NCBI RefSeq assembly: GCF_011090165.1
Contig: NZ_JAADJT010000001.1
Span: 806,001-870,000 of the forward strand
Direction of reading: 5' to 3'
Length of the DNA: 64,000 nt
Source of the DNA: Duganella aceris
Lineage (GTDB): Bacteria; Pseudomonadota; Gammaproteobacteria; Burkholderiales; Burkholderiaceae_D
The notes below the pieces were generated by a model that saw only the letters and a list, made by a program, of their open reading frames with translations, made no database searches and was not told the origin of the DNA. Every line of letters starts with the position of its first letter. The first letter of the stretch is position 1. A program made the position numbers and the translations under genes. Below, in pieces: positions 49,162 to 59,095 of the stretch.

Positions 49162-50130
49162 ATGAGCTTTCTGACGCTGGACTTGAATTTGTTACGCGTC
49201 TTCGACGCCGTGATGACGGAGCAAAATCTGACCCGCGCGGCCGGCCATCTGGCGATGACCCAGCCCGCCGTATCCAACGCCATCAAGCGCCTGCGCGAAA
49301 GCCTGGGCGACGAGTTGCTGATCCGCACCGCCTACGGCGTCAAGCCGACGCCGCGCGCCGAATCGCTGTGGCCGTCCGTGCGCAGCGCGCTGGCAAGCCT
49401 GGAAGCGGCGGTGGCGCCGGAGACTTTCGATGTGTCCGCCGCCCACGCCACCTTCCGTATGGCGATGGCTGACGCCACCGCCGCCTTCTGGCTGCCGTCG
49501 CTGATGCGCTCGATCGAGAGCGAGGCGCCGGGCGTCAACGTGCGCATGGTGCCGCTGACCACGCGCGAACCGCGGCCGATGCTGCTGCGCGGCGACATCG
49601 ATCTGGCGGTGGGCTTCTTCCCGGGCGTGGCGGCGCAGCTGTCGTACGAGACCGGCTCGCCGATCCGCCACGAGCGGCTGTATTCCGGCCACTATGTGTG
49701 CGTGATGCGACGCGACCATCCGCTGGCCAAGGTCGAGCTGAACCTGGATAACTATTGCAAGGCGAATCACTTGCTGGTGAGCTTCTCCGGCCGCGCCCAC
49801 GGCCTGGTCGACGAGGCGCTGGCGCAGATCCAGCGCGAGCGCCGCATCCTGCTGACGGTGAATCAATTCTTTACGGCGGGGCGCGTGGTCGCCAATTCGG
49901 ACCTGATCACCGTGCTGCCGCGCCACTTGATCGCGTCGACCGGCATGACCGATGCGCTGATTTCAAAGGAACTGCCGTTCCAGCTGCCTGCGGTCCACCT
50001 GGACATGCTGTGGCACGAGCGCGACGCGCGCAGCCCGGCGCACAAGTGGCTGCGCATGCATCTGGAAGGCATGAACCAGGTCACGGCGCGCACCGCCCCC
50101 GGCAGCGCGCCGAAAAAAGACACTTACTGA
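49162..50130 (+). CDS. LysR-family regulator (NodD/LeuO-like group)
   Basis: A 322-residue regulator. The helix-turn-helix (L-D-L-N-L-L-R-V-F-D-A-V-M-T-E-Q-N-L-T-R-A-A-G-H-L-A-M-T-Q-P-A-V-S-N-A) is of the PnbR/NodD-like subgroup that usually binds aromatic or small organic ligands. Upstream, ATAACA...TGTTAT arms about 24 bp apart (49044-49100) may be its operator. Its end overlaps the convergent epimerase-like gene by 7 bp. Confidence 0.88.
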   Translation: MSFLTLDLNLLRVFDAVMTEQNLTRAAGHLAMTQPAVSNAIKRLRESLGDELLIRTAYGVKPTPRAESLWPSVRSALASLEAAVAPETFDVSAAHATFRMAMADATAAFWLPSLMRSIESEAPGVNVRMVPLTTREPRPMLLRGDIDLAVGFFPGVAAQLSYETGSPIRHERLYSGHYVCVMRRDHPLAKVELNLDNYCKANHLLVSFSGRAHGLVDEALAQIQRERRILLTVNQFFTAGRVVANSDLITVLPRHLIASTGMTDALISKELPFQLPAVHLDMLWHERDARSPAHKWLRMHLEGMNQVTARTAPGSAPKKDTY

Positions 50131-51017
50131 AAATACGCCGGCCGGTCGAGGTCGGCGATCAGTCCGGCGTGGCTTGGACGCCAGTCCAGTTCACGCCGCG
50201 TCTGCGCGCTGGAGGCGGGGCAATCCCGGCCGAAGAAATGCGCCAGCCAGCCGAAGTGAGCGTTTGCTTCATCCGCTGACTTGGCCACCAGCGGCAGGTT
50301 CAGCCTGCGGGCGATCACTTCCGCAATCTCCTTGGTACGCACGCCGTCCTCAGCTGCGGCGTGATAACAAGCGCCAGCAGCGCCATGTTCCAACACCAGC
50401 CTGAACAACCGTGCCGCATCCAGCCGATGCACCGCCGGCCAGCGGTTGTCGCCGTCGCCGGTATAGGCGGATACACCGGTAGCGCGCGCGGTGGCGATCA
50501 GCGCCGGCACGAAACCGTGGTCGCCGTCGCCGTGCACCGACGGCGGCAGGCGCAGCACCGAGGCGCGCACGCCGCACGCCGCCAGCGCCAGTGTCGCCTG
50601 CTCGGACGGGATGCGGTGCTTGCCGGCCGATTGCGGATCGGTGGCGTCGTCCTCATGCCCTTCGACGCCGGCCGGCAGCACCGCCGTGCCCGAGGTCACT
50701 ACCAGCGGCTTGCCGCTGCCGGCCAGCGCTTCGCCCATCGCCTGCACGGCGGCTAGGTCGATCCGGCCGGAAGCCGCGATATCGGCGAAGTTGTGGATAA
50801 ATGCGGTGTGGATAACTCCATCGCATAGGCGCGCGGCGGCGGCCACGCTGTCGGGCGCCGACACGTCGCCCAGGTGCGCGGCGATGCCACGGCGCTCCAG
50901 CAATGCGGCCGCTTCGGCGTTGCGGGCCAGTCCCAGCACCTGGTGGCCGGCTTGGATCAGGTCTTCAATAATGGCCGAGCCGATAAAGCCGGTCGCGCCC
51001 GTCACAAAAATACGCAT
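50124..51017 (-). CDS. Atypical extended SDR / NAD-dependent epimerase-like protein
   Basis: A 297-residue Rossmann protein: T-G-A-T-G-F-I-G-S at residues 7-15, then H-T-A-F and L-R-L-P-P-S-V-H-G. The usual Y-x3-K is replaced by R-x-x-S-E-Q, as in the atypical SDR a5 group. Start ATG 51017 has AAGGAG upstream. It is divergent from an AraC regulator at 51110, its probable controller. Two perfect DnaA boxes fall inside the coding region at 50792 and 50807. Confidence 0.85.
   Translation of the reverse strand: MRIFVTGATGFIGSAIIEDLIQAGHQVLGLARNAEAAALLERRGIAAHLGDVSAPDSVAAAARLCDGVIHTAFIHNFADIAASGRIDLAAVQAMGEALAGSGKPLVVTSGTAVLPAGVEGHEDDATDPQSAGKHRIPSEQATLALAACGVRASVLRLPPSVHGDGDHGFVPALIATARATGVSAYTGDGDNRWPAVHRLDAARLFRLVLEHGAAGACYHAAAEDGVRTKEIAEVIARRLNLPLVAKSADEANAHFGWLAHFFGRDCPASSAQTRRELDWRPSHAGLIADLDRPAYFQ
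50792..50815. other. Two perfect DnaA boxes inside the epimerase-like gene
   Basis: TGTGGATAA (complement of TTATCCACA) occurs at 50792-50800 and 50807-50815, in the same orientation with 6 bp between. Paired boxes in coding DNA of this GC content are unlikely by chance and lie between cluster A and the origin-like region. Confidence 0.6.
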
Positions 51018-51109
51018 GTCGTTCTCCTTGGTGAATGGGACCATGATAGACACCTTGGGCGATACGATCTATGCTGTGGAGTCCTGCTTATCTTGTTGAT
51101 CGTCCAAAA

Positions 51110-52009
51110 ATGACTGACCCTTTATCCGATGTGCTGGCGTTGCTGAGACCGCGCAGCTATGTATCCGCCGGTTTCGACGCCGGCGGCGCGTGGTCGGTCG
51201 GCTTTCCGCACAACGTCGGCATCAAATGCTACGCGGTGGTGTCCGGCGCCTGCTGGCTGGTGGTGGACGGCGTCGCCGATCCGATTGCGCTGAAGGGAGG
51301 CGACTGCTTCCTGCTGCCAGGCGGACGCACGTTCCGGCTGGCCAGCGATCCGGCCTTGCCCGCCACCGCGTCGACCGAAATCTTTGGAGCCCCACGCATC
51401 GGCAATGTGGTCACCCTGAACGGCGGCGGCGACTTGTTTCTGGTGGGCAGCCGCTTCGTGCTGAGCGGCAGCCACGCCGAGATCCTGCTGGCGATGCTGC
51501 CGCCGGTGGTCCATATCAGCAAGGAATCGGAGCAGGCGGCACTGCGCTGGTCGGTGGAGCGCATGATGCTGGAGTTACAGCAACAGCGGCCGGGCAGTTT
51601 CCTGATCGCCGAGCACCTGGCGCACATGATGCTGGTGCAGGCGCTGCGGCTGCACATGGACGAAGGCGCGGGCGGAGTCGGCTGGCTGTTCGCGCTGGCG
51701 GACAAGCAGATGGGCGCGGCGATCGGCGCCATGCACGCGGCGCCGGCGCAGCGCTGGACGCTGCAATCGCTGGCGGAGCGGGTGCACATGTCGCGCTCGG
51801 CCTTCGCGCTGAGGTTCAAGCAGATGGTCGGCATGTCGGCGATGGACTACCTGACGCGCTGGCGCATGCTGCTGGCGGGCGACCGGCTCGCCAATTCCAG
51901 CGATCCGATCTCCGTCATCGCGCCCGCGCTGGGCTACGAATCCGAGAGCGCCTTCAGCACCGCCTTCAAGCGGGTGATGGGCTGCGCGCCGCGCCAATAC
52001 AAGGCTTAA
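51110..52009 (+). CDS. AraC-family regulator with cupin sensor
   Basis: A 299-residue regulator with cupin_6-type N-terminal domain ([15 protein letters not shown]) and C-terminal AraC helix-turn-helix pair ([24 protein letters not shown]). Start ATG 51110. Divergent from the epimerase-like gene with a 92-bp gap; the same regulator-SDR pairing is seen at 30822/31832. Overlaps the convergent chemoreceptor gene by 4 bp. Confidence 0.88.
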   Translation: MTDPLSDVLALLRPRSYVSAGFDAGGAWSVGFPHNVGIKCYAVVSGACWLVVDGVADPIALKGGDCFLLPGGRTFRLASDPALPATASTEIFGAPRIGNVVTLNGGGDLFLVGSRFVLSGSHAEILLAMLPPVVHISKESEQAALRWSVERMMLELQQQRPGSFLIAEHLAHMMLVQALRLHMDEGAGGVGWLFALADKQMGAAIGAMHAAPAQRWTLQSLAERVHMSRSAFALRFKQMVGMSAMDYLTRWRMLLAGDRLANSSDPISVIAPALGYESESAFSTAFKRVMGCAPRQYKA

Positions 52010-53565
52010 TGGCGGGTGCTGGACTTGTAGCCGATGCGGAAACCGCCCCAGTGCTTGCCGTTCACATAAATCGGCGCCGACAGGTCGTGCATCACTTCGC
52101 CGGTGTCGCGCTTGTAGGTCTGCAGCAGGAAGGGCTTGGTGTTCGAGCCGCAACGCTTGCCGGTGCGGTCGCTGAAAATCCGCTTGGTGCGGTTGTTGAC
52201 GATATCGACGTCGTAGTTGCCGGTCAGCGGCTGGGAAAACTTCTTGTTATGGGTGGGGAAATATCCATTGTTATCCACAGCGCCGGCGTAGGCCAGTTGC
52301 GGCATCTCCGCCAGCAGCGGTTCCTGCAACGACGGCAGCGCGCGGTCGGTGAAATCGTCGAAGCGCGTCTTGTGCTTGGGCGGATCGGTGTTCGGGATCG
52401 GCGTGTAGGTGCGGTCGAACAGCGCCTCGCGCGTGATCTTGCCGGAGCTGATGGCGGCCTCGAAAATGCGTCCGACTTCCGCCGCAGCTTTTTGCGCCGC
52501 CATGCGGATCGCATCGTGCGAGGTCTCGATCGACGACTCGCCCAGGGCGCCGGTGATGATTTCGGCGCGCTCGGCCAGCGCCATCGCCGAACTGGCGGCG
52601 CGCGGCAATTCCTTCTCGGTGGACAGCAGGCTGTCGCGGATGCTCAGGATGGCGGCGGCGATGTCCTCGGTGGTGGCGACATGCTCGCGCGAGGCACGGG
52701 CGATCTGGCCGATCTCGTCTTCGGACACGCCGGACGAACGCTCGATATTGCCGAGTAAACCGTGCACCGTCTCGACATTGCCGGCCGCCTCGCTGACCTT
52801 GGCCGCCAGCGAATTCATGCCGGTAGCGGCCTGTTCCGCCTGAATATTGATCTCGCGCACCATGGTGCTGATTTCGTCGGTTGCCTCTTTGGTGCGCAGC
52901 GCCAGCTGGCGCACCTCGCTGGCGACCACGGCGAAACCGCGTCCCTGTTCCCCGGCGCGCGCCGCCTCGATGGCGGCGTTCAGCGCCAGCAGATTGGTGC
53001 GCGCGGAAATCTCGCTGATCGCCTCGGTGAAGCCGTAGATTTTGCGGGAATTGACTTGCAGCGCGGTCATGACGGCGGCGGCGGTCTGCGCGTCCTGGCG
53101 CGCGGTGCTGATGCGCTTCAGGCCGTGATCGGCCTCGGCAAGGCCGGCGGCGGTTTCGCCGCGCACCTGGGCCGCGATCCTGGCGGCGCGCTCGGCGTTG
53201 GCGGCGATGCGCTCGGTGGTATCGGCGTTTTGGGTGGAGCTTTGGACAATGCTGCTGGCGGTGCCGACGTCCAGCTCGATTTTCTTTTTGACCGAGTCGA
53301 CGAAATACGAGGTTTCCGCCGCGCCGATCATGATGGCGTCGATTTCCTCGCCGACAGTGTGGGCGAAGTGGCGCACGCCGCCCTCATCGCTGTTGAGCCG
53401 GACGGCCCACCATGCCACCAGCGCGCCGGTCAGCGCGGCCGGAATCGCCGAGACCACCGGCGACGCCCCCATCGAACTAAACAAATACGCCAGGCAGGTA
53501 CCACCCGCCGTCGCCCCCAAAATCCATAATCCACGTTGCACCAACTTCTGCTGCAAAAGCTTCAT
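52006..53565 (-). CDS. Methyl-accepting chemotaxis protein with C-terminal sensor domain
   Basis: A 519-residue receptor with reversed layout: two short N-terminal helices with almost no periplasmic loop (about residues 12-30 and 35-55), signalling hairpin (about 100-350, tip [26 protein letters not shown]), then a C-terminal Cache/PAS-like sensor (about 375-515, [15 protein letters not shown] and [12 protein letters not shown]). It should sense a cytoplasmic cue. No che genes adjoin. A DnaA box lies inside at 52271. Confidence 0.88.
   Translation of the reverse strand: MKLLQQKLVQRGLWILGATAGGTCLAYLFSSMGASPVVSAIPAALTGALVAWWAVRLNSDEGGVRHFAHTVGEEIDAIMIGAAETSYFVDSVKKKIELDVGTASSIVQSSTQNADTTERIAANAERAARIAAQVRGETAAGLAEADHGLKRISTARQDAQTAAAVMTALQVNSRKIYGFTEAISEISARTNLLALNAAIEAARAGEQGRGFAVVASEVRQLALRTKEATDEISTMVREINIQAEQAATGMNSLAAKVSEAAGNVETVHGLLGNIERSSGVSEDEIGQIARASREHVATTEDIAAAILSIRDSLLSTEKELPRAASSAMALAERAEIITGALGESSIETSHDAIRMAAQKAAAEVGRIFEAAISSGKITREALFDRTYTPIPNTDPPKHKTRFDDFTDRALPSLQEPLLAEMPQLAYAGAVDNNGYFPTHNKKFSQPLTGNYDVDIVNNRTKRIFSDRTGKRCGSNTKPFLLQTYKRDTGEVMHDLSAPIYVNGKHWGGFRIGYKSSTRH
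52271..52279 (+). other. DnaA box inside chemoreceptor gene
   Basis: A perfect TTATCCACA within the coding region of the minus-strand chemoreceptor, codon-neutral position not obvious. Part of the general enrichment of boxes between 43.8 and 59.7 kb. Confidence 0.5.
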
Positions 53566-53620
53566 TTGTCCCCCGTTGTAACGGCGCGTCGAGTCGATCG
53601 ACTAATTTATTTCTTGTATG

Positions 53621-54076
53621 CTATTTGATGGGTAACTTGGTGGTATTCTTGACTTCTTCCATGACGGCGTAGGTGTGGGTCTCCCGCACGCCTTTCTGGA
53701 GCAGGGTTTTACCCAGGAATTCGCGATAGGCGGCCATGTCCTTGACGCGGGCCTTGACCAGGTAGTCGAAGCCGCCGGCGACCATGTGGCATTCCAGCAC
53801 TTCCGGAATCACCTGGACGCTGTGCTTGAAGGCGTCGAAGACTTCGGGCGTGGTGCGATCGAGCACCACCTCGATGAAGACCAACAGGGACACATCCAGC
53901 AACTGGGGATTCAGTTGCGCGGTGTAGCCCATGATGTAGCCGGACTCGTGCAATTTGCGCACGCGTTCCAGGCAAGCGGCCGGCGACAGGTTGACGCGCG
54001 CCGCCAGTTCCACATTGCTGATGCGGCCATCGCTCTGCAATTCCATCAAGATTTTTTTGCTGATCTTGTCTAACAT
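53621..54076 (-). CDS. putR: Lrp-family regulator of putA (PutR-like)
   Basis: A 151-residue Lrp protein: helix-turn-helix L-D-K-I-S-K-K-I-L-M-E-L-Q-S-D-G-R-I-S-N-V-E-L and V-N-L-S-P-A-A-C-L-E-R-V, then RAM domain with E-C-H-M-V-A-G-G-F-D-Y-L-V-K. Start ATG 54076 with GGAG upstream; the longer in-frame start crosses the operator. Divergent from putA across 212 bp, the classical PutR arrangement in which proline acts as coeffector. Function inferred from context. Confidence 0.85.
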   Translation of the reverse strand: MLDKISKKILMELQSDGRISNVELAARVNLSPAACLERVRKLHESGYIMGYTAQLNPQLLDVSLLVFIEVVLDRTTPEVFDAFKHSVQVIPEVLECHMVAGGFDYLVKARVKDMAAYREFLGKTLLQKGVRETHTYAVMEEVKNTTKLPIK

Positions 54077-54088
54077 TTCCGGGAACTC

Positions 54089-54107
54089 CCAAATAAATAT
54101 TATTTGG
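54089..54107. promoter_or_regulatory. Palindromic operator between putR-like gene and putA
   Basis: CCAAATAAATATTATTTGG has perfect 8-bp arms around ATA. It lies 12 bp before the regulator start and about 180 bp before putA, an expected site for Lrp-type autoregulation and putA control. Confidence 0.65.
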
Positions 54108-54288
54108 TTAAATTGTCGCACTAAAAACAATCTATTGCTAGCCCCCTGCATTACCAGAATTAATCCAGAAGAATTCCCACTACAATCGAATCATTAGCAG
54201 TCCCCATTTCCACGCTCGCCAGCGCATGCTTGCCGAGCGTGTTTTTGTACGTGGACGTGCTCCAAAATTCCTATTCTGAGAGTTCTCA

Positions 54289-57200
54289 ATGCAAGCAGCA
54301 GTTTCCTCCGGTTTCACTCCTTTCGCAGCCCTCCAGGCTGAAGTCCTGCGCGACCCGATTCCCCTGCGCGCAGCAGTGACGGCGGCCTATCGCCGCGACG
54401 AAGTCAGCGCGGTGCAATGGCTGATCGACACGCTGCAAAACAACGACGCCGCCAGCCTCCAGCAGGCCCAACAATTGGCGCATAAACTGGTCAGTTCGGT
54501 GCGCGCGGAACGCACCCGCGCGTCGGGTGTCGATGCGCTGATGCATGAATTTTCGCTGTCGTCCGAAGAGGGTGTGGCATTGATGTGCCTGGCGGAAGCA
54601 CTGTTGCGTATTCCCGACAATGCCACCGCCGATCGCCTGATCGCCGACAAAATCAGCAAGGGCGACTGGCGCAAACACCTGGGCGAATCGCCATCGTTGT
54701 TTGTCAATGCCGCAACTTGGGGATTGCTTATCACCGGCAAACTGGTGTCGACCAACAGCGAGAACGGCCTCGGCTCGGCGCTGACCAAGCTGATTTCCAA
54801 AGGCGGCGAGCCGCTGATCCGCAAAGGCGTGGACCTGGCGATGCGCATGCTGGGCAACCAGTTCGTCACCGGCCAGACCATCGACGAAGCAATCAAAAAC
54901 GGCCAGGGCAACGAAGCGCGCGGCTATCGCTACTCCTACGACATGCTGGGCGAAGCGGCGCTGACCGAGGCCGACGCGCAGAACTATTACAAATCCTACG
55001 AAACCGCGATCCATGCGATCGGCAAAGCCTCCAACGGACGCGGCATCAAGGATGGTCCGGGAATTTCGGTCAAACTGTCGGCGCTGCACCCGCGCTACAG
55101 CCGCGCCCAGCGCGCCCGCGTCATGGAAGAACTGTTGCCGCGCGTGCGCCAGCTAGTGCTGCTGGCCAAGCACTACAACATCGGCCTGAACATCGATGCG
55201 GAAGAGGCCGACCGCCTGGAACTGTCGCTGGATCTGATGGAAGCGATGGCCTACGACCCGGAGCTGGCCGGCTTCGACGGCATCGGCTTCGTAGTGCAGG
55301 CGTATCAGAAGCGCTGCCCGTTCGTCATCGAATACCTGATCGACCTGGCCAAGCGCAGCGGCCGCAAGTTCATGGTGCGACTGGTCAAGGGCGCATATTG
55401 GGATGCGGAAATCAAACGCGCACAGGTCGACGGCATGAGCGGCTATCCGGTTTATACCCGCAAGGTCTACACAGACGTCTCCTACCTGGTGTGCGCGCAA
55501 AAACTGCTGGGCGCGACCGACGTCATCTATCCGCAGTTCGCCACCCACAACGCGCAGACCTTGTCGACTATCTACACCTGGGCCAAGCGCGACGGCGTCA
55601 CCGATTATGAATTCCAGTGCCTGCACGGCATGGGCGAATCGCTGTACGACCAGGTGGTCGGCAAGGACAACCTGGACAAGCCGTGCCGCATCTATGCCCC
55701 GGTCGGCACGCACGAAACGCTGTTGGCCTACCTGGTGCGCCGCCTGCTGGAAAATGGCGCCAACTCCTCGTTCGTCAACCAGATCGTCGACGAAAACATC
55801 CCGGTCGCATCGCTGATCAAGGATCCGGTCGCCATGGCGCGTGAGCAGGGCGGCCAGCCGCACGCCGGCATTCCGCTGCCGCTGAACATGTTCGGCGACC
55901 GCAAGAACTCGTCTGGCTTCGACCTGGCCAATGAAAACGTGCTGCGCGATATCTCGGCGGCACTGGCCGAAGCGCGCAGCTGGTACGCGATGCCGCTGCT
56001 GGCCGGTCCGGTCAGCGTCGGCCAGCCGGTGCAGGATGTCAGCAACCCCGCGCAACGCAACGACATCGTCGGTCAACTGGTCGAAGCCAGCGCCACCGAC
56101 GTCGAAACCGCGCTGACCAGCGCCAGCAATTTCGCCATGGACTGGCAAACCACCGAACCGTCGCAACGCGCCGCCGCCCTGAATCGCGCCGCCGACCTGT
56201 TTGAGTCCAATGCCATGGAACTGATGACGCTGGCCATCCGCGAAGCCGGCAAATCGCTGCCGAACGCGATCGCCGAACTGCGCGAAGCGGTCGACTTCCT
56301 GCGCTACTACGCCGGCGAAGTGGCGGGCGGCGCCAACACCCTCGCGCTGGGTCCGGTCACATGCATCAGCCCGTGGAACTTCCCGCTGGCCATCTTCACA
56401 GGTCAGGTCGCCGCCTCGCTGGCGGCTGGCAACGTGGTGCTGGCCAAGCCGGCCGAGCAGACACCGCTGATCGCGCACCGCGCGGTCGAGCTGCTGCACG
56501 AAGCCGGCATCCCGCGCGCCGCGCTGCAATTCCTGCCGGGCCGCGGCGAAGTGGTCGGCGCCGCGCTGACTGGTGACAGCCGCGTCAAGGGCGTGATCTT
56601 CACCGGCTCGACCGAAGTGGCGCAGCTGATCAACCGCACGCTGGCCAAGCGCGCCGTCGCGGAAAACGCCGACATCCCGCTGATCGCCGAGACCGGCGGC
56701 CAGAACGCGATGATCGTCGACTCCTCGGCGCTGCCGGAGCAGGTGGTACAAGATGCGATCTCGTCGGCATTCGACAGCGCCGGCCAACGCTGCTCGGCGC
56801 TGCGGGTGCTGTTCCTGCAGGAAGACATCGCCGACAAGACCATCAAGATGCTCAAAGGCGCGATGCTGGAGCTGAAAGTCGGCAACCCGGACCGCCTGGC
56901 GACCGACATCGGCCCGGTGATCGACGCCGAAGCGCAGCAAAACCTCCTGGCTCACATCAACAAGCTGAAGGGAACGGCGCTGAACTACTTCTCGCTGGAC
57001 CTGCCGTCGCAGGTCACGACCGCCGGCACCTTCGTCCCGCCGACGGTGCTGGAGATCCGCTCGCTGGACGAGCTGACGCAGGAAGTGTTCGGCCCGGTCA
57101 TGCACGTGATCCGCTACAAGCGCGCCGATTTGCCGAAAGTGGTCGAGCAGATCAACGCCAGCGGCTTCGGCCTGACGCTGGGTATCCACTCGCGCATCGA

Positions 57201-57942
57201 TGAAACCATCGACTACATCACGCAGCGCGCGCATGTGGGCAACATCTACGTCAACCGCAACATTGTCGGCGCGGTGGTCGGGGTGCAACCGTTCGGTGGC
57301 GAGGGCAAATCCGGCACAGGCCCGAAAGCGGGCGGACCGCTGTACCTGAAACGCCTGCAACGGGGCGCCGTCAACGGTGTGCAGCATCAGCGCCAAGCCG
57401 CGCCATCGCTGGACGCGCTGGCGGTCTGGTCGAAAATGCATGGCAACGAGCGCCTGACCGGCCTGGCCGAACAATACAGCCGCACCACGCTGTTGGGCCA
57501 TTTGACGGTCCTGCCGGGCCCGACGGGCGAACGCAACACGCTGGCGCTGGTGTCGCGCGGCTCCGTCCTGTGCGCGGCCGGAACGCAGGGCGGCCTGCTG
57601 AACCAGATCGCAGCGGCCTTAGCGACCGGCAATATCGCGCTGGTGGTGGCGGAATCGGCCAATTTGCTGCCGGCTGATCTGCCGGCGGCGGTGAAGGATC
57701 GCATCCAGGCGGTCGGCAGCCTGAAGGACTTCGATTGCGAGTTCCAGGTCGCCCTGGTGGAATCGATGCTGGCCGCCACCCTGCACAGCACGCTGGCGGC
57801 CCGTAGCGGGGCGCTGGTGAGCCTGATCGACACCAACGAGGACACCGCCATCCCCCTGTGGCGTCTGGTCGCTGAGCGGGCGCTGTGCGTCAATACGACC
57901 GCAGCCGGCGGCAACGCTAGCCTGATGACGCTGGAAGCCTAA
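54289..57942 (+). CDS. putA: Bifunctional proline dehydrogenase / L-glutamate-gamma-semialdehyde dehydrogenase PutA
   Basis: Oxidises proline to glutamate, feeding electrons to quinone (PRODH, FAD) and NAD+ (P5CDH) with channelling of the intermediate. 1217 residues: arm and PRODH barrel (about 90-510, with G-P-G-I-S-V-K-L-S-A-L and R-L-V-K-G-A-Y-W-D), P5CDH (about 560-1035) with E801 in A-E-T-G-G-Q and nucleophile C835 in G-Q-R-C-S, and a C-terminal ALDH-superfamily domain of the long PutAs. There is no N-terminal ribbon-helix-helix, so it cannot autorepress; the divergent Lrp regulator fits this. Followed by a large inverted repeat. Confidence 0.96.
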   Translation: MQAAVSSGFTPFAALQAEVLRDPIPLRAAVTAAYRRDEVSAVQWLIDTLQNNDAASLQQAQQLAHKLVSSVRAERTRASGVDALMHEFSLSSEEGVALMCLAEALLRIPDNATADRLIADKISKGDWRKHLGESPSLFVNAATWGLLITGKLVSTNSENGLGSALTKLISKGGEPLIRKGVDLAMRMLGNQFVTGQTIDEAIKNGQGNEARGYRYSYDMLGEAALTEADAQNYYKSYETAIHAIGKASNGRGIKDGPGISVKLSALHPRYSRAQRARVMEELLPRVRQLVLLAKHYNIGLNIDAEEADRLELSLDLMEAMAYDPELAGFDGIGFVVQAYQKRCPFVIEYLIDLAKRSGRKFMVRLVKGAYWDAEIKRAQVDGMSGYPVYTRKVYTDVSYLVCAQKLLGATDVIYPQFATHNAQTLSTIYTWAKRDGVTDYEFQCLHGMGESLYDQVVGKDNLDKPCRIYAPVGTHETLLAYLVRRLLENGANSSFVNQIVDENIPVASLIKDPVAMAREQGGQPHAGIPLPLNMFGDRKNSSGFDLANENVLRDISAALAEARSWYAMPLLAGPVSVGQPVQDVSNPAQRNDIVGQLVEASATDVETALTSASNFAMDWQTTEPSQRAAALNRAADLFESNAMELMTLAIREAGKSLPNAIAELREAVDFLRYYAGEVAGGANTLALGPVTCISPWNFPLAIFTGQVAASLAAGNVVLAKPAEQTPLIAHRAVELLHEAGIPRAALQFLPGRGEVVGAALTGDSRVKGVIFTGSTEVAQLINRTLAKRAVAENADIPLIAETGGQNAMIVDSSALPEQVVQDAISSAFDSAGQRCSALRVLFLQEDIADKTIKMLKGAMLELKVGNPDRLATDIGPVIDAEAQQNLLAHINKLKGTALNYFSLDLPSQVTTAGTFVPPTVLEIRSLDELTQEVFGPVMHVIRYKRADLPKVVEQINASGFGLTLGIHSRIDETIDYITQRAHVGNIYVNRNIVGAVVGVQPFGGEGKSGTGPKAGGPLYLKRLQRGAVNGVQHQRQAAPSLDALAVWSKMHGNERLTGLAEQYSRTTLLGHLTVLPGPTGERNTLALVSRGSVLCAAGTQGGLLNQIAAALATGNIALVVAESANLLPADLPAAVKDRIQAVGSLKDFDCEFQVALVESMLAATLHSTLAARSGALVSLIDTNEDTAIPLWRLVAERALCVNTTAAGGNASLMTLEA

Positions 57943-57947
57943 GCAAC

Positions 57948-58029
57948 TCCGGGGTCAGAGCTAAAAACTGGACACGAGCTCGACTGCTAACGGCAGAGCT
58001 TGTGTCCAGTTTTTAGCTCTGACCCCGGA
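57948..58029. repeat. Large inverted repeat between putA and mtnN
   Basis: Two 34-bp arms (57948-57981 and 57996-58029), starting TCCGGGGTCAGAGC, are complementary with a single mismatch around a 14-base loop. It begins 5 bp after the putA stop and ends 3 bp before the mtnN stop, so it may end both transcripts. The GGGGTCAGAG...CTCTGACCCC ends resemble the smaller repeat at 2658, suggesting a dispersed non-coding element family (MITE- or REP-like). Confidence 0.85.
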
Positions 58030-58032
58030 TTT

Positions 58033-58719
58033 TTAGGACTTGCAGAAGTTGCGGATCACTTCAAAGGCGTAGCGCGAGGCTACAGTTTTGATGAAATGCA
58101 TGAAATCGACGGCGGCTTCGTCGTTGGCGTTGTCCGAAATCGTTCGGATCACCGCGAATGGTATTCCCATTTCGAAACACACTTGCGCCACAGCGGCGCC
58201 TTCCATTTCCACCGCCAGTAAATCGGGCAATGCGGCTTTCAGGGCCTGTATTTGCGTCAATTTGCCTATAAATTGATCACCGCTGGCGATTAATCCTCTG
58301 TGTACACGCGTGGTTTTCTCAGCGGCGCCAGCAAGGCGCTCAGTCAACGTCACATCCGTCGCGAAGCGCGAAATGCCCGTCAATGGGATTTCGTACTGCG
58401 GAAACAACGGGCTGGCATTGAAATCGTGTTGGATCAGCGATTCGGCGATCACGATATCCCCCACTTTGACATTTTTATCCCCGCTTCCGGCGACGCCGGT
58501 GAAGATGATGTGGGTAACTCCGAACTTTTCCACAAGGATGGCGGCTGTCATGGCCGCTGCGACCTTGCCTATACGCGATAGAACGCACACAGCGTCGATT
58601 TCCCACAGTTTCCCTGTCGTGTACTCACGCATGCCGTGAACGTGCCTGGAGGGGCTCTGAAGGGCTTCTAGCAGCCCATGCTGTTCTTCAGCCAGCGCGC
58701 TGATGATGCCTAGACGCAT
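58033..58719 (-). CDS. mtnN: 5'-methylthioadenosine/S-adenosylhomocysteine nucleosidase
   Basis: Cleaves MTA and SAH to adenine and the thioribosyl or ribosyl product, recycling methylation and polyamine by-products and needed for AI-2 formation. 228 residues; start ATG 58719 with AGGAAAA upstream (an in-frame TTG at 58740 is less likely). Family marks: G-I-I-S-A-L-A-E-E, F-T-G-V-A-G-S-G-D, G-D-Q-F-I-G, V-E-M-E-G-A-A-V-A-Q and S-D-N-A-N-D with the catalytic Asp. Transcribed leftward, away from the origin-like region. Confidence 0.92.
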   Translation of the reverse strand: MRLGIISALAEEQHGLLEALQSPSRHVHGMREYTTGKLWEIDAVCVLSRIGKVAAAMTAAILVEKFGVTHIIFTGVAGSGDKNVKVGDIVIAESLIQHDFNASPLFPQYEIPLTGISRFATDVTLTERLAGAAEKTTRVHRGLIASGDQFIGKLTQIQALKAALPDLLAVEMEGAAVAQVCFEMGIPFAVIRTISDNANDEAAVDFMHFIKTVASRYAFEVIRNFCKS

Positions 58720-58873
58720 ATTTTTCCTGTGGTTTTGCAAGTTCGCTTGTGGGTATCCAGCGCTTTTTCCACAGCGCGTAGCGAAAAAAAGTGGATTTTA
58801 AAGGGTTTTTTGCTGTGCAAATGGTTTTTTGATGGGGAGCAGGGCTCCAGATTTCGCTTTTAAGGTCTTAGTA

Positions 58874-59095
58874 GTTTACAAAAGATTTATATAAAAATAG
58901 TAGTAGTAGTAAACGACCGTAAAGCTGTGGATAAGTCATGTATACGTTTACAAATCATCCGCTTACGACGTAAACAAGCACCTGCATAAGCGCTGTATCA
59001 AATCAGGAGCAATTCTGTATAAAATATCGACCCCGGTACAACTTCGGTCCTTACTCACAAGTCGTCCTGTGGATATGCAGGACCTTATCCACAGG
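58874..59095 (+). repeat. Origin module 1
   Basis: In order: GTTTAC (58874), AT-rich run, TAGTAGTAGTAGTAA (58898), GTAAAC (58909), box TGTGGATAA (58926), GTTTAC (58946), GTAAAC (58970), weak box TTACTCACA (59051), then CCTGTGGATAT, 8 bp, TTATCCACAGG (59066-59095). Offsets from the first box: 142 bp to TGTGGATAT and 159 bp to TTATCCACA. Confidence 0.75.
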
